Assembly: GCF_900142785.1 (NCBI RefSeq)
Contig: NZ_FRCD01000007.1
Location: 62,001-126,000 of the forward strand
Source of the DNA: Chryseobacterium carnipullorum
GTDB taxonomy: Bacteria > Bacteroidota > Bacteroidia > Flavobacteriales > Weeksellaceae
DNA: 64,000 nucleotides
Direction of reading: 5' to 3'
Part shown: piece after piece, positions 8,396 through 17,803 of the stretch
Position numbering within the stretch: the first letter of the stretch is position 1
Layout of the letters: the number at the start of each line of letters is the position of its first letter
Position numbers and translations under genes: made by a program
Notes under the pieces: model-generated
Told to the model about the DNA's origin: nothing
Database searches by the model: none
What the model saw: the letters and a program-made list of their open reading frames with translations, nothing else

Positions 8396-9559
8396 ATGAA
8401 TTTAACTACTAAACTGCTTTTGGGATTTGGTTTAAGTGCTGGTTTTTTAGGCTATTCGCAAGATTTAAGTAAAATAAATCCAGTATTGACCGGAGCTCCG
8501 TTTTTAAGAATTGCACCCGATGCAAGAGCTGGAGGTATGGGAGACCAGGGGGTAGTAACTTCTCCGGATGCATTTTCACAATTCTGGAATGCGGCTAAAT
8601 ATCCTTTTAGCAGAACAAGTTCTTCCATAGGTCTTAACTATACGCCTTATATGGGAAAACTGACCAATGATGTATTTTTACTATACGGTGCGTTCCATAA
8701 ATTCTTAGGACAGGAAGAAAGATCTACCATCTCTGCGAGTATCTATTATTTCAACATGGGTGAAGTAGACCTTACTCAGTTAGTAGGTTCAGAGGTAACA
8801 TCCATGGGTACATCGAAACCTAATGAATTCTCCATCGACGTTGCGTACGGTCTGAAACTTTCTGATTCTTACTCAATGGCCGTTACCGGTAGATTCATCC
8901 GTTCTGATTTAGCCGGAGGTTTCAACACAGATACCACACTTAAAGCTGCAAACTCTTTTGCAGTAGATGTTTCAGGATACTATACTTCTCCCAGATTCTC
9001 AAGTTTCGGAGGTTATGATGGAAAAGTGAACGCCGGTTTCGCTGTTCAGAACCTGGGTCCGAAATTAGACTATACAGGAAATGAAGAATCCAGATCTTAT
9101 CTGCCTACGATGGCAAGATTAGGACTTGGATATGATATGTATCTGGATGATATGAACAAGATCGGACTAAGTGTAGAAGGTTCAAAAATCTTGGTTCCGG
9201 GATCAGAGTACGTAGGAATAGATCCTAATACAAGACAGCCTAGATACGAGATTCCTAATGTGGGACCTATCGCTGGTATTGGAAAATCTTTCAAAAACAA
9301 AAACAGTATCATGTACAGTGGTGCTTTAGAATATTCTTATGACAATGCATTTGCAGTAAGAACAGGTTACTTCCACGAAAGCGAAGAGCAGGGAGCAAGA
9401 CAGTTTGCTACAGCAGGTATCGGATTGAAATACCGTTCTTTCGGACTTGATATTTCTTATCTGATCAATATGTCAAAAATCAATACTGCTTTGGATAACA
9501 CCCTTCGTTTCGGCCTTACCTGGAACATTGGTGAAGAAACATCTAATGTAGATTATTAA
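8396..9559 (+). CDS. porV: Type IX secretion outer membrane protein PorV
   Basis: 387 aa. Signal peptide (LLLGFGLSAGFLGYSQ), then the family hallmarks TGAPFLRIAPDARAGGMGDQG and FSQFWNAAKYPF, then alternating beta strands of a FadL-like 14-strand barrel, ending in an aromatic-rich C-terminal strand region (LRFGLTWNIG). PorV (LptO) collects cargo from the SprA translocon and delivers it to PorU. It is co-directional with porU and ends at a terminator at 9580-9608. Confidence 0.95.
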   Translation: MNLTTKLLLGFGLSAGFLGYSQDLSKINPVLTGAPFLRIAPDARAGGMGDQGVVTSPDAFSQFWNAAKYPFSRTSSSIGLNYTPYMGKLTNDVFLLYGAFHKFLGQEERSTISASIYYFNMGEVDLTQLVGSEVTSMGTSKPNEFSIDVAYGLKLSDSYSMAVTGRFIRSDLAGGFNTDTTLKAANSFAVDVSGYYTSPRFSSFGGYDGKVNAGFAVQNLGPKLDYTGNEESRSYLPTMARLGLGYDMYLDDMNKIGLSVEGSKILVPGSEYVGIDPNTRQPRYEIPNVGPIAGIGKSFKNKNSIMYSGALEYSYDNAFAVRTGYFHESEEQGARQFATAGIGLKYRSFGLDISYLINMSKINTALDNTLRFGLTWNIGEETSNVDY

Positions 9560-9579
9560 GATATTTATACTCTGAATCA

Positions 9580-9608
9580 AAAGCCTCATTTTTATGGGGC
9601 TTTTTTTT
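9580..9608 (+). terminator. Intrinsic terminator of porUV
   Basis: 8-bp stem AAAGCCTC/GGGGCTTT (one G-U pair), 8-nt loop, then a run of eight T. Confidence 0.8.
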
Positions 9609-9612
9609 GTGA

Positions 9613-9935
9613 ATGATAAGGAGTGAATGATGAATAAGCTTTGCTGTCAATTTGCTTCGCGGTGAATTCTCTTTTACTCCTCTGCGAATTGAACATTCAC
9701 TTGCGAAGCAAAATTAACAAATTAACAAAGAATGAACAGTGAATAACCTTCGCTGTCAATGTGCTTCGCAGTGAATTCTCTTTTACTCCTCTGCGAATTG
9801 ACCATTCACTTGCAAAGCAAAATTCACAAATTAACAAGAATGAACGGTGAATAACTTTCGCTGTCAATGTGCTTAGCCGTGAATTTTATTTTATTCCTCT
9901 GCAAATTGACCATTCACTTGCAAAGCAAAATTCAC
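9613..9935. repeat. Three tandem copies of a palindromic ~109-bp repeat
   Basis: The landmark gctgtcaa recurs at 9643, 9752 and 9860, giving periods of 109 and 108 bp. Each unit contains an arm like TTGCTTCGCGGTGAAT, a 25-30 nt centre rich in T, and the inverse arm ATTCACTTGCGAAGCAA, so each can form a long hairpin; copy 1 is best paired and copies 2 and 3 have drifted. No ORF runs through it. It fills most of the porV-FUSC gap; 9936-10101 holds only promoter-like boxes and a weak hairpin at 10048-10073. Confidence 0.85.
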
Positions 9936-10038
9936 CACTAACTCCTGCACTGAAAATAATACATTCATTCCTACTCAATTCGTCACAACACAACTCTCCA
10001 AATTGACAATTGGCAAATTATTAAGGAAATATAATATT

Positions 10039-10046
10039 TAAGTTTG
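10039..10046 (+). promoter_or_regulatory. Upstream candidate -7 box (TAAGTTTG)
   Basis: TAnnTTTG match 55 nt before the FUSC ATG. It is followed by an imperfect hairpin AAAAGTCTT/AAGGCTTTT (10048-10073), which would lie at the very 5' end of this transcript. Confidence 0.35.
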
Positions 10047-10088
10047 CAAAAGTCTTGTTTTTATAAGGCTTTTCTTGTTTTCAATAAT

Positions 10089-10096
10089 TAATTTTG
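10089..10096 (+). promoter_or_regulatory. -7 box (TAATTTTG) 5 nt before the FUSC gene start
   Basis: TAATTTTG, then tagtt, then ATG at 10102. It fits the short-leader pattern seen at several other genes in this window. Confidence 0.45.
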
Positions 10097-10101
10097 TAGT
10101 T

Positions 10102-12366
10102 ATGAACTATTCAGCAGAACTCAAAAAATTTGTGACCAGTCAGTATGTATATTCTGCCATCAGAATTACGCTGGCCACTGTCCTGCCCTGTTTAGTTCTG
10201 GCTCACTTCGGAATTCTGAAAGAATACTTTCTCTTTCCGCTCGGAACCAGCTTTGTAGCCCTTTGCGACCAGCCCGGACCCTTTATCAGAAGAAGAAATG
10301 CACTTACCTTTGCTATTTTCTGCTTTGTCTTTGTAGCGCTTATAGCCAGTCTGGTGATGAATTTTAAAGTTCTGGTCCTTCTCGAAATCATTGCTTTCGG
10401 AATGTTCTTCTCCCTGATCGGAGTGTATGGACAGAGGCTCGCTGCAGTGGGATCATTATCTCTTGTTGTACTGGCGATCTTTATCGACGGGCACCTTACC
10501 GGGGGAAATATTCTTAAAAGTCTGATGATCTTTGCATCCGGATGTATCTGGTTTCTGCTCATATTTCTTGTGGTCACTACCATTCAGCCTTATAAACTGG
10601 CGGGACAGATGATTGGCGAAAATTATCTCCAGCTCGCAGAATTCTTAAAAATAAAAGCGAATTATTACCAGAAAAACCCTGACTTCGACAGGTTGACGAC
10701 CCAGGTGATAGCCAAGCAGGTCGGAATAAAAAATCTTCAGGAAGAAACCCGCGAAACCGTTTTCAAAACGAGAACTATCGTTAATGAATCAACGACAACC
10801 AGCCGGCTACTGATGTTGATGTTCCTGAATTCGATGGACCTTCATGAAAAATTGATGACCTCTGAAAGCGACTATCAGAAACTGCAGCAGAGTTTTGAAG
10901 ACAGCATGATTCTGGTTAATATCCATGACTACCTCAACCTGCTTGCAGACGAAATTACCAATATCGGAATCTCGCTCCAGATCGGAACGAGAGCAAAACC
11001 TATATTTGATCTGGAGCTTGAACTGAAAAACCTTAATGCACATTATTTCGAACTTCGCAATAAGCAGATGAGTCCGGATAATTTTGAAAATTTCATGGTC
11101 CTCCGTCAGATTTTAATGCGCATCAATGAGATCACAAAAGAGATCAATGAGATCTATAAAGTGTTTTCCCAGGATGTAAAACTGGCGAAAAGTCTTTCCA
11201 CAGGTCTGGATTTAAAAAAATTCATGCCTAATGAAGAGAAGCTTAACATCAAAGTTTTAAAGAATAATATTTCGCTTTCATCGTCTCAATTCAGACATGC
11301 GATTAGAATCACCACGGCCTTACTGGTGGGATATATCTTTTCCATGTTCGATCTTCTGGGTCTCGGGCATACGTACTGGATCCTCATTACGATTACAGCA
11401 ATACTGAAACCCGCCTACTCTATTACCAAAAAGAGAAATCTTCTCCGTTTATATGGAACCATTGCAGGAGCGGTCATTGCCTATACCATTCTGCATTTTA
11501 TTCATATCAATGCCATCCTGTTTACGATTCTTCTGTTGAGCATGATCATGTGCTTCAGTTTTTTGAAGGGCCGTTATTTTTGGGCAGTCCTGTTTATGAC
11601 AATTTATGTATTTCTGAGTTTTAATTTCTTAAATCCAGGAAATGTAGATGTGATTTTCAAAGACAGAATCCTCGATACATTGATTGCCGGAGTCATTGCC
11701 TCTGCTGTATCTTATGTCGTTCTCCCGGTATGGGAACATACGCAAAATCTGGATCTGATGAAGAAATCTGCAGCGGACAATCTTATTTACTTCGAAAGCG
11801 TTATTTCAAAATTTCTGGAAGGCGACTTTGATATTGAGGATTATAAAATGAAACGGAAAAACGCAATTATTTCATTGGCTAATCTTTCTGACAATTTCCA
11901 AAGAATGATCTCTGAACCCAAAAATCAGCAGAAAAAACTGGAGGTCGTTCATCAGTTTGTGGCAACTTCACACCTGATTACCGCATATACAGCTTCTCTT
12001 TCCCAATATTCCAAAAATGATGAAAAGTACCCTGAAATAGATGCTGAAAGCTGGAGCAGAAAGATCGGAGCAGAAATGCAGCAGACCTCTGTTTTGCTCA
12101 ACGGAAATGAGATTGATGAAGTATTAAAAATGGAAAGCCGTCTGGAGCCTGAAGACTCTTCCATCGAGGATATGCTTTCAAAAAGAAAGACCGAGATCGG
12201 AGAAAGTGATCTTGTCGACCGGAGAGATCCTGATAAAATTTCACATTTAACAGAGCTTAAAAATATCCATGATATTCTTGAACTGATCTATGATGTTGCC
12301 AAAGAGCAGAAAAAAGTGATAGAAAAATACAGAAGTGAAGAGAATCCTATTCCTCCACAATCGTAA
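10102..12366 (+). CDS. FUSC-family (YccS/YhfK-like) inner membrane protein
   Basis: 754 aa from the ATG at 10102 (MNYSAELKKF); a start 27 nt upstream is possible but overlaps the promoter box. Two membrane blocks: a first cluster of hydrophobic helices at residues ~20-170 (ITLATVLPCLVLAHFGIL, FFSLIGVYGQRLAAVGSL), a soluble helical region ~170-390, a second membrane block ~400-560 (TALLVGYIFSMFDLLGLGHTYWILITIT then KRNLLRLYGTIAGAVIAY) and a long cytoplasmic helical tail. This duplicated layout is typical of the fusaric acid resistance-like/YccS family, proposed efflux components whose substrates are mostly unknown. The stop overlaps the convergent phosphopantetheinyl transferase gene by 20 bp. 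Confidence 0.88.
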   Translation: MNYSAELKKFVTSQYVYSAIRITLATVLPCLVLAHFGILKEYFLFPLGTSFVALCDQPGPFIRRRNALTFAIFCFVFVALIASLVMNFKVLVLLEIIAFGMFFSLIGVYGQRLAAVGSLSLVVLAIFIDGHLTGGNILKSLMIFASGCIWFLLIFLVVTTIQPYKLAGQMIGENYLQLAEFLKIKANYYQKNPDFDRLTTQVIAKQVGIKNLQEETRETVFKTRTIVNESTTTSRLLMLMFLNSMDLHEKLMTSESDYQKLQQSFEDSMILVNIHDYLNLLADEITNIGISLQIGTRAKPIFDLELELKNLNAHYFELRNKQMSPDNFENFMVLRQILMRINEITKEINEIYKVFSQDVKLAKSLSTGLDLKKFMPNEEKLNIKVLKNNISLSSSQFRHAIRITTALLVGYIFSMFDLLGLGHTYWILITITAILKPAYSITKKRNLLRLYGTIAGAVIAYTILHFIHINAILFTILLLSMIMCFSFLKGRYFWAVLFMTIYVFLSFNFLNPGNVDVIFKDRILDTLIAGVIASAVSYVVLPVWEHTQNLDLMKKSAADNLIYFESVISKFLEGDFDIEDYKMKRKNAIISLANLSDNFQRMISEPKNQQKKLEVVHQFVATSHLITAYTASLSQYSKNDEKYPEIDAESWSRKIGAEMQQTSVLLNGNEIDEVLKMESRLEPEDSSIEDMLSKRKTEIGESDLVDRRDPDKISHLTELKNIHDILELIYDVAKEQKKVIEKYRSEENPIPPQS

Positions 12367-12961
12367 AGCAATACTCATCGAAAAATTCCACCCTCGCCTT
12401 GAACTCGTCTGAAAACTGTTCATCATAGACTCTGCAGCTTATCTTGTGAAGGTGTTTAAGCTCAAAAGGCTTTACTTCATAATTCTTTTTCAGAGACCAG
12501 TATTTGGAATGATGAATCTTATACATACTTTCCTTTACACTCCATATTATAGTATAGAAGGCAGGTGCATGATCTTCAGGAATGAATCCTCTTTCATTTT
12601 CATAGGTGAATTTATCAATCACCCTTAAAATTTTGGGATTGAATTTCTCAATATCGATTCCTATTTTATTTTTAGAAACGGCTATGGCAGCAAAAGGAAA
12701 TGAATGGGTAATGGAAATTTCTGCATCTTTAGGCGAAAGAAATGGTTCTCTTTCTTTATATAGAATTTTAGAATGAGGTTTCAAACCTTTGAGAAGCTTA
12801 CGCACCATCAACACTTCCTGAAGTTTTTTGGGGTGATAGTCTTTTACTTTCTCTGCATTTTCAGGTTCCAGAAGTTCGTTGATATCCAGTTCTTCGCTTT
12901 CATCATATTTCCATACAAGAATGGTGGCATTGTCATCTGAAAAATCTCGGTAAAGGGGCAT
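12347..12961 (-). CDS. 4'-phosphopantetheinyl transferase superfamily protein
   Basis: 204 aa. The Sfp/AcpT-type motifs are present: ISITHSFPFAAIAVSKNKIGIDIEKF (magnesium-binding D-x-E pair near residue 100) and WSVKESMYK (catalytic Trp-x-x-Lys-Glu). The enzyme transfers 4'-phosphopantetheine from CoA to a carrier-protein serine. No carrier protein, polyketide synthase or NRPS gene lies nearby, so the target is not evident. The two-domain length (~200 aa) suggests an Sfp-like rather than AcpS-like enzyme. Confidence 0.9.
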   Translation of the reverse strand: MPLYRDFSDDNATILVWKYDESEELDINELLEPENAEKVKDYHPKKLQEVLMVRKLLKGLKPHSKILYKEREPFLSPKDAEISITHSFPFAAIAVSKNKIGIDIEKFNPKILRVIDKFTYENERGFIPEDHAPAFYTIIWSVKESMYKIHHSKYWSLKKNYEVKPFELKHLHKISCRVYDEQFSDEFKARVEFFDEYCFTIVEE

Positions 12962-13148
12962 CGTTTTTTTATTCGATAAAAGTAGTAAAAAGATGTGGAA
13001 GTTGGAAGCGAGAAGATGGAAGTTACTGGCCGTTCATAAAAAAGCTTTTAATTTATAATTAAAAGAAGCTTAGGTGAAAAAATACTATTTTCTTTACCTC
13101 AACCCTGTCAAAATTTATCTCCCGCTCCACTTTTCTGTCCAACGTGAT

Positions 13149-13679
13149 CTATTTCGGCTGATGATTCACATCATTTCTATGCTCAAGAATATCAAGATTT
13201 TGATCAACAAAATAAGCACTTCCAAATCCGTTCACATAAGAACCTTTTACAGGTTGCAAAGCAATAAGGATGAAATCCTGCATTTCAGCGATGACATCCA
13301 CTACTTTTCCATGGTTTTCTTTTAGCTTGGTAACGACGGTATTCCAGATTTCGGAATCTCTTTCAACCTGGGAAGCTGCTGCCTCAAGCGTTAATCGTTC
13401 ACGGGCGTAGATCTGTTTTGTGGCAGATTCATCCTCAATGAACATCACAGATGTTTTTCTTCCTTCGGCAAGATTTTTTGTATGTTTTGCCATAAAAGAA
13501 ACCAATATATATAAGGTATTACCGACCTGTACAAAAGGAGCATAACTTGAGTTGGGAATTCCCTCTGCATCTACAGTAGCCAAAATCACACTTTTGGTAC
13601 GATCCATCAGTTCTTTTACTTTAGGTGCAACAGGTTTTGCTTTTTTGCCGGCCTCATCCTGGGTATTGGTATGATTCAT
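13149..13679 (-). CDS. HugZ-like / pyridoxamine 5'-phosphate oxidase-fold protein
   Basis: 176 aa. The split-barrel flavin/heme-binding fold is suggested by SVILATVDAEGIPNSSYAPF, NTLYILVSFMAKHTKNL and KTSVMFIEDE. It ends with MQDFILIALQPVKGSYVNGFGSAYFVD, close to the C-terminal region of HugZ/HutZ heme-utilisation proteins. These bind heme and, in some species, degrade it in the cytoplasm. Without a heme-uptake neighbour the role is inferred. It has its own promoter box (13701-13708). Confidence 0.8.
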   Translation of the reverse strand: MNHTNTQDEAGKKAKPVAPKVKELMDRTKSVILATVDAEGIPNSSYAPFVQVGNTLYILVSFMAKHTKNLAEGRKTSVMFIEDESATKQIYARERLTLEAAASQVERDSEIWNTVVTKLKENHGKVVDVIAEMQDFILIALQPVKGSYVNGFGSAYFVDQNLDILEHRNDVNHQPK

Positions 13680-13700
13680 GGTATAAAAATTTTATCTTAA

Positions 13701-13708
13701 CAAAAGTA
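13701..13708 (-). promoter_or_regulatory. -7 box (TACTTTTG) of the HugZ-like gene
   Basis: TAnnTTTG on the minus strand, 21 nt before the ATG at 13679. Confidence 0.45.
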
Positions 13709-13799
13709 GTTATTTAGATTAAGACTAAATAATTTTAAATGATGTATAATCTCATAAACCTGACTTCATCTGCCGTTTTTTTATCTAAATTATTAATTG

Positions 13800-13807
13800 T
13801 AATTTTG
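13800..13807 (+). promoter_or_regulatory. ahcY: -7 box (TAATTTTG) of ahcY
   Basis: TAATTTTG, 39 nt before the ahcY ATG. The leader is short and shows no riboswitch fold that I can recognise. Confidence 0.5.
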
Positions 13808-13846
13808 CATTTCGTTATCAATTGAATTTAAACTTATTCATTACAT

Positions 13847-15160
13847 ATGAGTACTACAACACAATACGTTCCTTACAAAGTGAAGGACATCTCCCTAGCA
13901 GAATGGGGAAGAAAAGAAATTACCCTTGCTGAAGCAGAAATGCCAGGTTTGATGTCTATCCGTGAAGAATACGGACCATCTCAACCGTTGAAAGGGGCAA
14001 GAATTGCCGGATGTCTTCACATGACCATCCAAACGGCTGTGCTTATCGAGACATTGGTGGCTTTAGGAGCTGAAGTTACCTGGTCTTCTTGTAATATTTT
14101 CTCTACACAAGATCATGCTGCTGCTGCAATTGCTGCTGCAGGAATTCCGGTTTACGCCTGGAAAGGACTAAACGAAGAAGATTTTGACTGGTGTATTGAG
14201 CAGACTTTATTCTTCGGTGAAGACAGAAAACCATTGAACATGATTTTGGATGATGGTGGAGATTTAACGAACATGGTTTTCGATAAATATCCTGAATTCA
14301 CAAAAGATATCAGAGGGCTTTCTGAAGAAACAACTACAGGAGTACACCGACTGTACGAAAGAATGAAAAACGGAACTTTGGTAATGCCTGCAATCAATGT
14401 AAATGATTCAGTGACTAAATCTAAATTCGACAACAAATACGGATGTAAAGAATCTGCAGTAGATGCTGTAAGAAGAGCGACAGACGTTATGTTGGCTGGA
14501 AAAAGAGTGGTAGTTTGCGGATATGGAGACGTTGGTAAAGGTACTGCTGCTTCTTTCAGAGGAGCGGGTTCTATCGTTACCGTTACTGAAATTGACCCAA
14601 TCTGTGCGCTTCAGGCTGCCATGGACGGGTACGAAGTAAAAAGATTGGATACTGTTGTAGACAACGCAGATATCGTAATCACGACTACCGGTAACTTCAA
14701 CATTGTAAGAGGAGAGCATTTCCTTAAAATGAAAGATAAAGCGATCGTTTGTAACATCGGTCACTTCGATAATGAAATCGATATGGCTTGGTTAAACAAA
14801 AACTACGGTCACACGAAATCTGAAGTGAAGCCTCAGGTAGATATCTATACGATCGAAGGTAAAGAAGTAATCATCCTTGCTGAAGGTAGACTGGTTAACC
14901 TGGGTTGTGCAACAGGACACCCAAGTTTTGTAATGTCTAACTCTTTCTCTAACCAAACTTTGGCTCAGATCGAATTGTGGAACAACTCTGCAGCGTACGG
15001 AAACGAAGTATATATGCTTCCTAAGCATTTAGATGAAAAAGTTGCTGCTTTACACCTTAAAAAATTAAGCGTTGAGTTGGAAACTCTTTCTCCGGAACAA
15101 GCTGAATATATTGGTGTAGATGTAAAAGGGCCATTCAAGCCTGAATACTACAGATACTAA
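13847..15160 (+). CDS. ahcY: Adenosylhomocysteinase
   Basis: 437 aa, full length. Hydrolyses S-adenosylhomocysteine to homocysteine and adenosine using bound NAD. Visible: substrate-domain segments [17 protein letters not shown] and [15 protein letters not shown], then [17 protein letters not shown], the NAD-binding [11 protein letters not shown]ossmann loop, and the C-terminal ending PFKPEYYRY, the dimer-contact Lys-x-x-x-Tyr-Arg-Tyr tail typical of the family. It is a single-gene unit with promoter at 13800 and terminator at 15181. Confidence 0.98.
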   Translation: MSTTTQYVPYKVKDISLAEWGRKEITLAEAEMPGLMSIREEYGPSQPLKGARIAGCLHMTIQTAVLIETLVALGAEVTWSSCNIFSTQDHAAAAIAAAGIPVYAWKGLNEEDFDWCIEQTLFFGEDRKPLNMILDDGGDLTNMVFDKYPEFTKDIRGLSEETTTGVHRLYERMKNGTLVMPAINVNDSVTKSKFDNKYGCKESAVDAVRRATDVMLAGKRVVVCGYGDVGKGTAASFRGAGSIVTVTEIDPICALQAAMDGYEVKRLDTVVDNADIVITTTGNFNIVRGEHFLKMKDKAIVCNIGHFDNEIDMAWLNKNYGHTKSEVKPQVDIYTIEGKEVIILAEGRLVNLGCATGHPSFVMSNSFSNQTLAQIELWNNSAAYGNEVYMLPKHLDEKVAALHLKKLSVELETLSPEQAEYIGVDVKGPFKPEYYRY

Positions 15161-15180
15161 GATTATTTCAATCTATATAC

Positions 15181-15212
15181 AATCCCATTATTTAACATGA
15201 TGGGATTTTTTC
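15181..15212 (+). terminator. Intrinsic terminator of ahcY
   Basis: 8-bp stem AATCCCAT/ATGGGATT (15181-15188 with 15200-15207) followed by T-rich sequence. Confidence 0.75.
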
Positions 15213-15432
15213 TGTTCCCATATTTCTAAACCTGCCAGGTGATCCTTATTTTTGAAGGTTAAAAATAATCATCAAAAAAAATCTCTTCCGGTTGTTGATG
15301 AACTTAGCTACCATTTTAGCTAGTAGAGTACCTATTACTCTTTTCCCCGTATTTTACCCCTATTTTTATACCATGACTCTTAAGTTTAGAAAAAATGAAT
15401 ATATTTAGCCCCTTAAACAAAACATGTAATTA

Positions 15433-15825
15433 ATGAAAAAACAAAGAGTATCAAATGCATTCGTAGCTGCGTCCTGGGTAGCATTGGGAGCAGGAATGAT
15501 AGGTTTCATCGTAGGTCTCACCAGAGCTGAAATGCTGCTGAATGAAAAAGGATATTACTTTACCATCCTTCTTTATGGCCTTTTTGCCGTAGTTTCACTC
15601 CAAAAAGCTGTCCGTGACCGTTTGGAAAACATTCCGGTAACAGATATTTATTACGGGATCTGCTGGTTTGCCACCCTTTCTTCCATTGTCCTTCTGGCTG
15701 TCGGACTATGGAATGCCACCATCCTTCCAAGTGAAAAAGGATTTTATGCATTTGCTTTCCTTCTTGCTCTTTTCGGAGCGATCTCCGTCCAGAAAAATAC
15801 AAGGGACAATATGGCCCAGGAATAA
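15433..15825 (+). CDS. YiaA/YiaB-family inner membrane protein
   Basis: 130 aa made of two repeats of a helical hairpin, roughly residues 15-63 and 78-126. Each has W-x-A-L/T, a first membrane helix, an L-x-E/S-K-G-Y/F-Y turn, a second helix, and an S-x-Q-K-x-x-R-D end (VVSLQKAVRDR and AISVQKNTRDN). This internal duplication with four membrane segments matches the YiaA/B domain. The function of the family is unknown. It stands alone between two terminators. Confidence 0.88.
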   Translation: MKKQRVSNAFVAASWVALGAGMIGFIVGLTRAEMLLNEKGYYFTILLYGLFAVVSLQKAVRDRLENIPVTDIYYGICWFATLSSIVLLAVGLWNATILPSEKGFYAFAFLLALFGAISVQKNTRDNMAQE

Positions 15826-15831
15826 AACAAC

Positions 15832-15860
15832 AACGCTTCAATATTGGAGCGTTTTTTTAT
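15832..15860 (+). terminator. Terminator after the YiaA-like gene
   Basis: Stem AACGCTTC/GGAGCGTT (one G-U pair) around a short loop, then seven T. Confidence 0.75.
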
Positions 15861-15871
15861 TATAAACAAAA

Positions 15872-15895
15872 TACCCCGTTACGGATAACGGGGTA
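15872..15895 (-). terminator. Terminator of purE
   Basis: Perfect 10-bp stem TACCCCGTTA/TAACGGGGTA with a 4-nt loop, 14 bp after the purE stop on the minus strand, followed by TTTTG. Confidence 0.75.
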
Positions 15896-15909
15896 ATGTA
15901 TGATTGATG

Positions 15910-16419
15910 TTATTGATCGTATGAATTGGGATGTTGAGCTTTAATATCATCCACTGTTCCCAGGACCTTATCTTTCAAAGCATCCTGATATTTCTGAAGA
16001 TCCTCAGCCATCTTCTGGTCTCCGGTTCCTAAAATTTTAGCGGCCAGAATTCCTGCATTCAAAGCTCCGTTTAAAGCTACTGTTGCCACCGGAATTCCAC
16101 CCGGCATCTGAAGGATAGACAATACAGAATCCCAGCCATCAATAGAATTGCTTGACAAAATAGGAACCCCGATTACCGGTAAAGTGGTACAGCTGGCAAC
16201 CATTCCCGGAAGGTGTGCAGCGCCACCGGCACCTGCGATGATCACTTTAAGCCCTCTTTCCTTTGCTGTTTTGGCGTAATCAAACATTCTTTCCGGCGTT
16301 CTGTGCGCCGAAACGACTGTCAGTTCGTATGGAATATTGAGACTTTTCAAAAAATTTGCAGCCTGTTCCATGATTGGCAGATCGCTCTGGCTGCCCATAA
16401 TAATTCCTACCATCTTCAA
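15910..16419 (-). CDS. purE: N5-carboxyaminoimidazole ribonucleotide mutase
   Basis: 169 aa. Converts N5-CAIR to CAIR in purine synthesis. Class I PurE motifs are clear: [12 protein letters not shown] near the start, [13 protein letters not shown] (the conserved His of the active site), [13 protein letters not shown] and GVPI. In many flavobacteria purK is directly adjacent; here it lies 5.3 kb away (21684-22796, same strand), with transporter and lipoprotein genes between. Confidence 0.97.
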   Translation of the reverse strand: MKMVGIIMGSQSDLPIMEQAANFLKSLNIPYELTVVSAHRTPERMFDYAKTAKERGLKVIIAGAGGAAHLPGMVASCTTLPVIGVPILSSNSIDGWDSVLSILQMPGGIPVATVALNGALNAGILAAKILGTGDQKMAEDLQKYQDALKDKVLGTVDDIKAQHPNSYDQ

Positions 16420-16434
16420 TTTTTATTAGATCTT

Positions 16435-16442
16435 CAAAGATA
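16435..16442 (-). promoter_or_regulatory. purE: -7 box (TATCTTTG) of purE
   Basis: TAnnTTTG match on the minus strand, 15 nt before the purE ATG. Confidence 0.5.
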
Positions 16443-16630
16443 AAGAATAAAAGTCTTTTTTTAAAATGACAGCTCTATTCATTCTCTACTATAGCTGTTA
16501 AAATTATACCCCATGAGCAACTTCCAGTTTCTCTCTTTCAGCTTCCAATCAATCATCTCAAAGTAAAAATCCATATCTGTATCAGCTAAAATCAGACAAA
16601 CTGTACCCCTACCATTCATTTGAGAACAAG

Positions 16631-16638
16631 TATATTTG
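16631..16638 (+). promoter_or_regulatory. -7 box (TATATTTG) of the DMT transporter gene
   Basis: TATATTTG 22 nt before the TTG start at 16661. It supports that start because no in-frame ATG lies between the box and the first membrane helix. Confidence 0.5.
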
Positions 16639-16660
16639 CCTGTTAGACCTTACATTTACT

Positions 16661-17569
16661 TTGAAAGATTACAAACTTCTTTTTGCTGTTCTCACGGTTG
16701 CAATTGTCTGGGGAACTACATTTCTGGCGATCCGCATTGCCGTGGAAACTATTCCTGCGTGGTTTGTAGCCGGGATCCGCCAGTTTCTGGCATCGGTCAT
16801 TATGCTGATAGTGCTTCTTTCCAGAAAAGAATTCAAATGGATCGGATGGAAAAACATGGGTTATCAGGCTATTTTTGCTTCACTGATGCTGATTGTGGCC
16901 AATGGCATGACCACAGTGGCAGAGGAAACGGTATCCAGCAGCCTCGCTTCACTTATCAGTGCCTGCTCTCCTATTCTGGTCTTCCTGGGAAGTCTCGCGG
17001 TCGGCCTCCAGAAATTCAGTTTCCGGGCTTTAGTGGGTGTTTTGCTCTGTTTTAGCGGAATCCTTTTTATTTTCTGGGATGGGCTTCAGGATCTTGCCAA
17101 CCCCGAATACAGAATGGGAATGATCTTCCTTTTCTGTGCGATTGCCGGATGGGCTTCGGGAACTATCTTCACCAAAAAACTGAATATCCAAAGCGGCAAT
17201 ATCACCTTGAATCTTTTTTATCAGTTCCTGTTTGCAGGTATGATACAGATTATTTTCGCCTTTCTGTTTTCAGAAAATTACAACTTCGGAAACTGGACGG
17301 TGAAAAGTATTTCAGCAATGCTCTATCTGGCAGTCTTCGGTTCCGTTGCTGCATTTTTTGCTTTTCACTATGCATTAACCAAAATCTCTCCGGTACAGGT
17401 TTCCATACTTGCCTACGTGAATACCATTATTGCTATATTTTTAGGATGGCTGATCATGGATGAAAAAATTTCCCTTAAATTTATCTTCGCGGCAGTGATG
17501 ATTATCTGTGGTGTTTTTATCATTAATTATAAACCGGAAATGTTTCGAAAAAAGGTGGAAGGAAAATAA
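16661..17569 (+). CDS. EamA/DMT-family transporter
   Basis: 302 aa, apparently starting at TTG (16661). Ten hydrophobic segments form two EamA repeats (about residues 5-140 and 150-295); the first repeat has VWGTTFLAIRIAVETIPAWFVAGIRQ, the second ends ISLKFIFAAVMIICGVFIINY. This is an inner-membrane drug/metabolite transporter family; substrates include amino acids, purines and other metabolites, and this one cannot be assigned. It is a single gene, transcribed divergently from purE. Confidence 0.92.
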   Translation: MKDYKLLFAVLTVAIVWGTTFLAIRIAVETIPAWFVAGIRQFLASVIMLIVLLSRKEFKWIGWKNMGYQAIFASLMLIVANGMTTVAEETVSSSLASLISACSPILVFLGSLAVGLQKFSFRALVGVLLCFSGILFIFWDGLQDLANPEYRMGMIFLFCAIAGWASGTIFTKKLNIQSGNITLNLFYQFLFAGMIQIIFAFLFSENYNFGNWTVKSISAMLYLAVFGSVAAFFAFHYALTKISPVQVSILAYVNTIIAIFLGWLIMDEKISLKFIFAAVMIICGVFIINYKPEMFRKKVEGK

Positions 17570-17803
17570 AGAATAAAATCGAAAAATACAAAAGCGTTTA
17601 TTTTAACCGCCAAAGATTTCAGACCTCAAATTTAATAAAATACTGTATAGATCTGAGGAATCTGTGGGAATAGATTTTATTTCCTGATCTTAACTCCATC
17701 ACAAATCATGTCTCAAAAAGCATATAAAATTTTCTTTATATGAGCCAGGAGATTTCATATTTTCCTTATTTTTTCTTATATTGTTTTAACCAACATCGAC
17801 AAT

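Noticed and set aside
9613..9935. CRISPR-like array
   Set aside because: Units are about 109 bp and abut directly without unique spacers, and no cas gene is present.
14408..14764. Minus-strand ORF inside ahcY
   Set aside because: Shadow of the highly conserved ahcY frame.
15213..15432. Possible riboswitch between ahcY and the YiaA-like gene
   Set aside because: No conserved riboswitch core could be recognised; only weak AT-rich hairpins.
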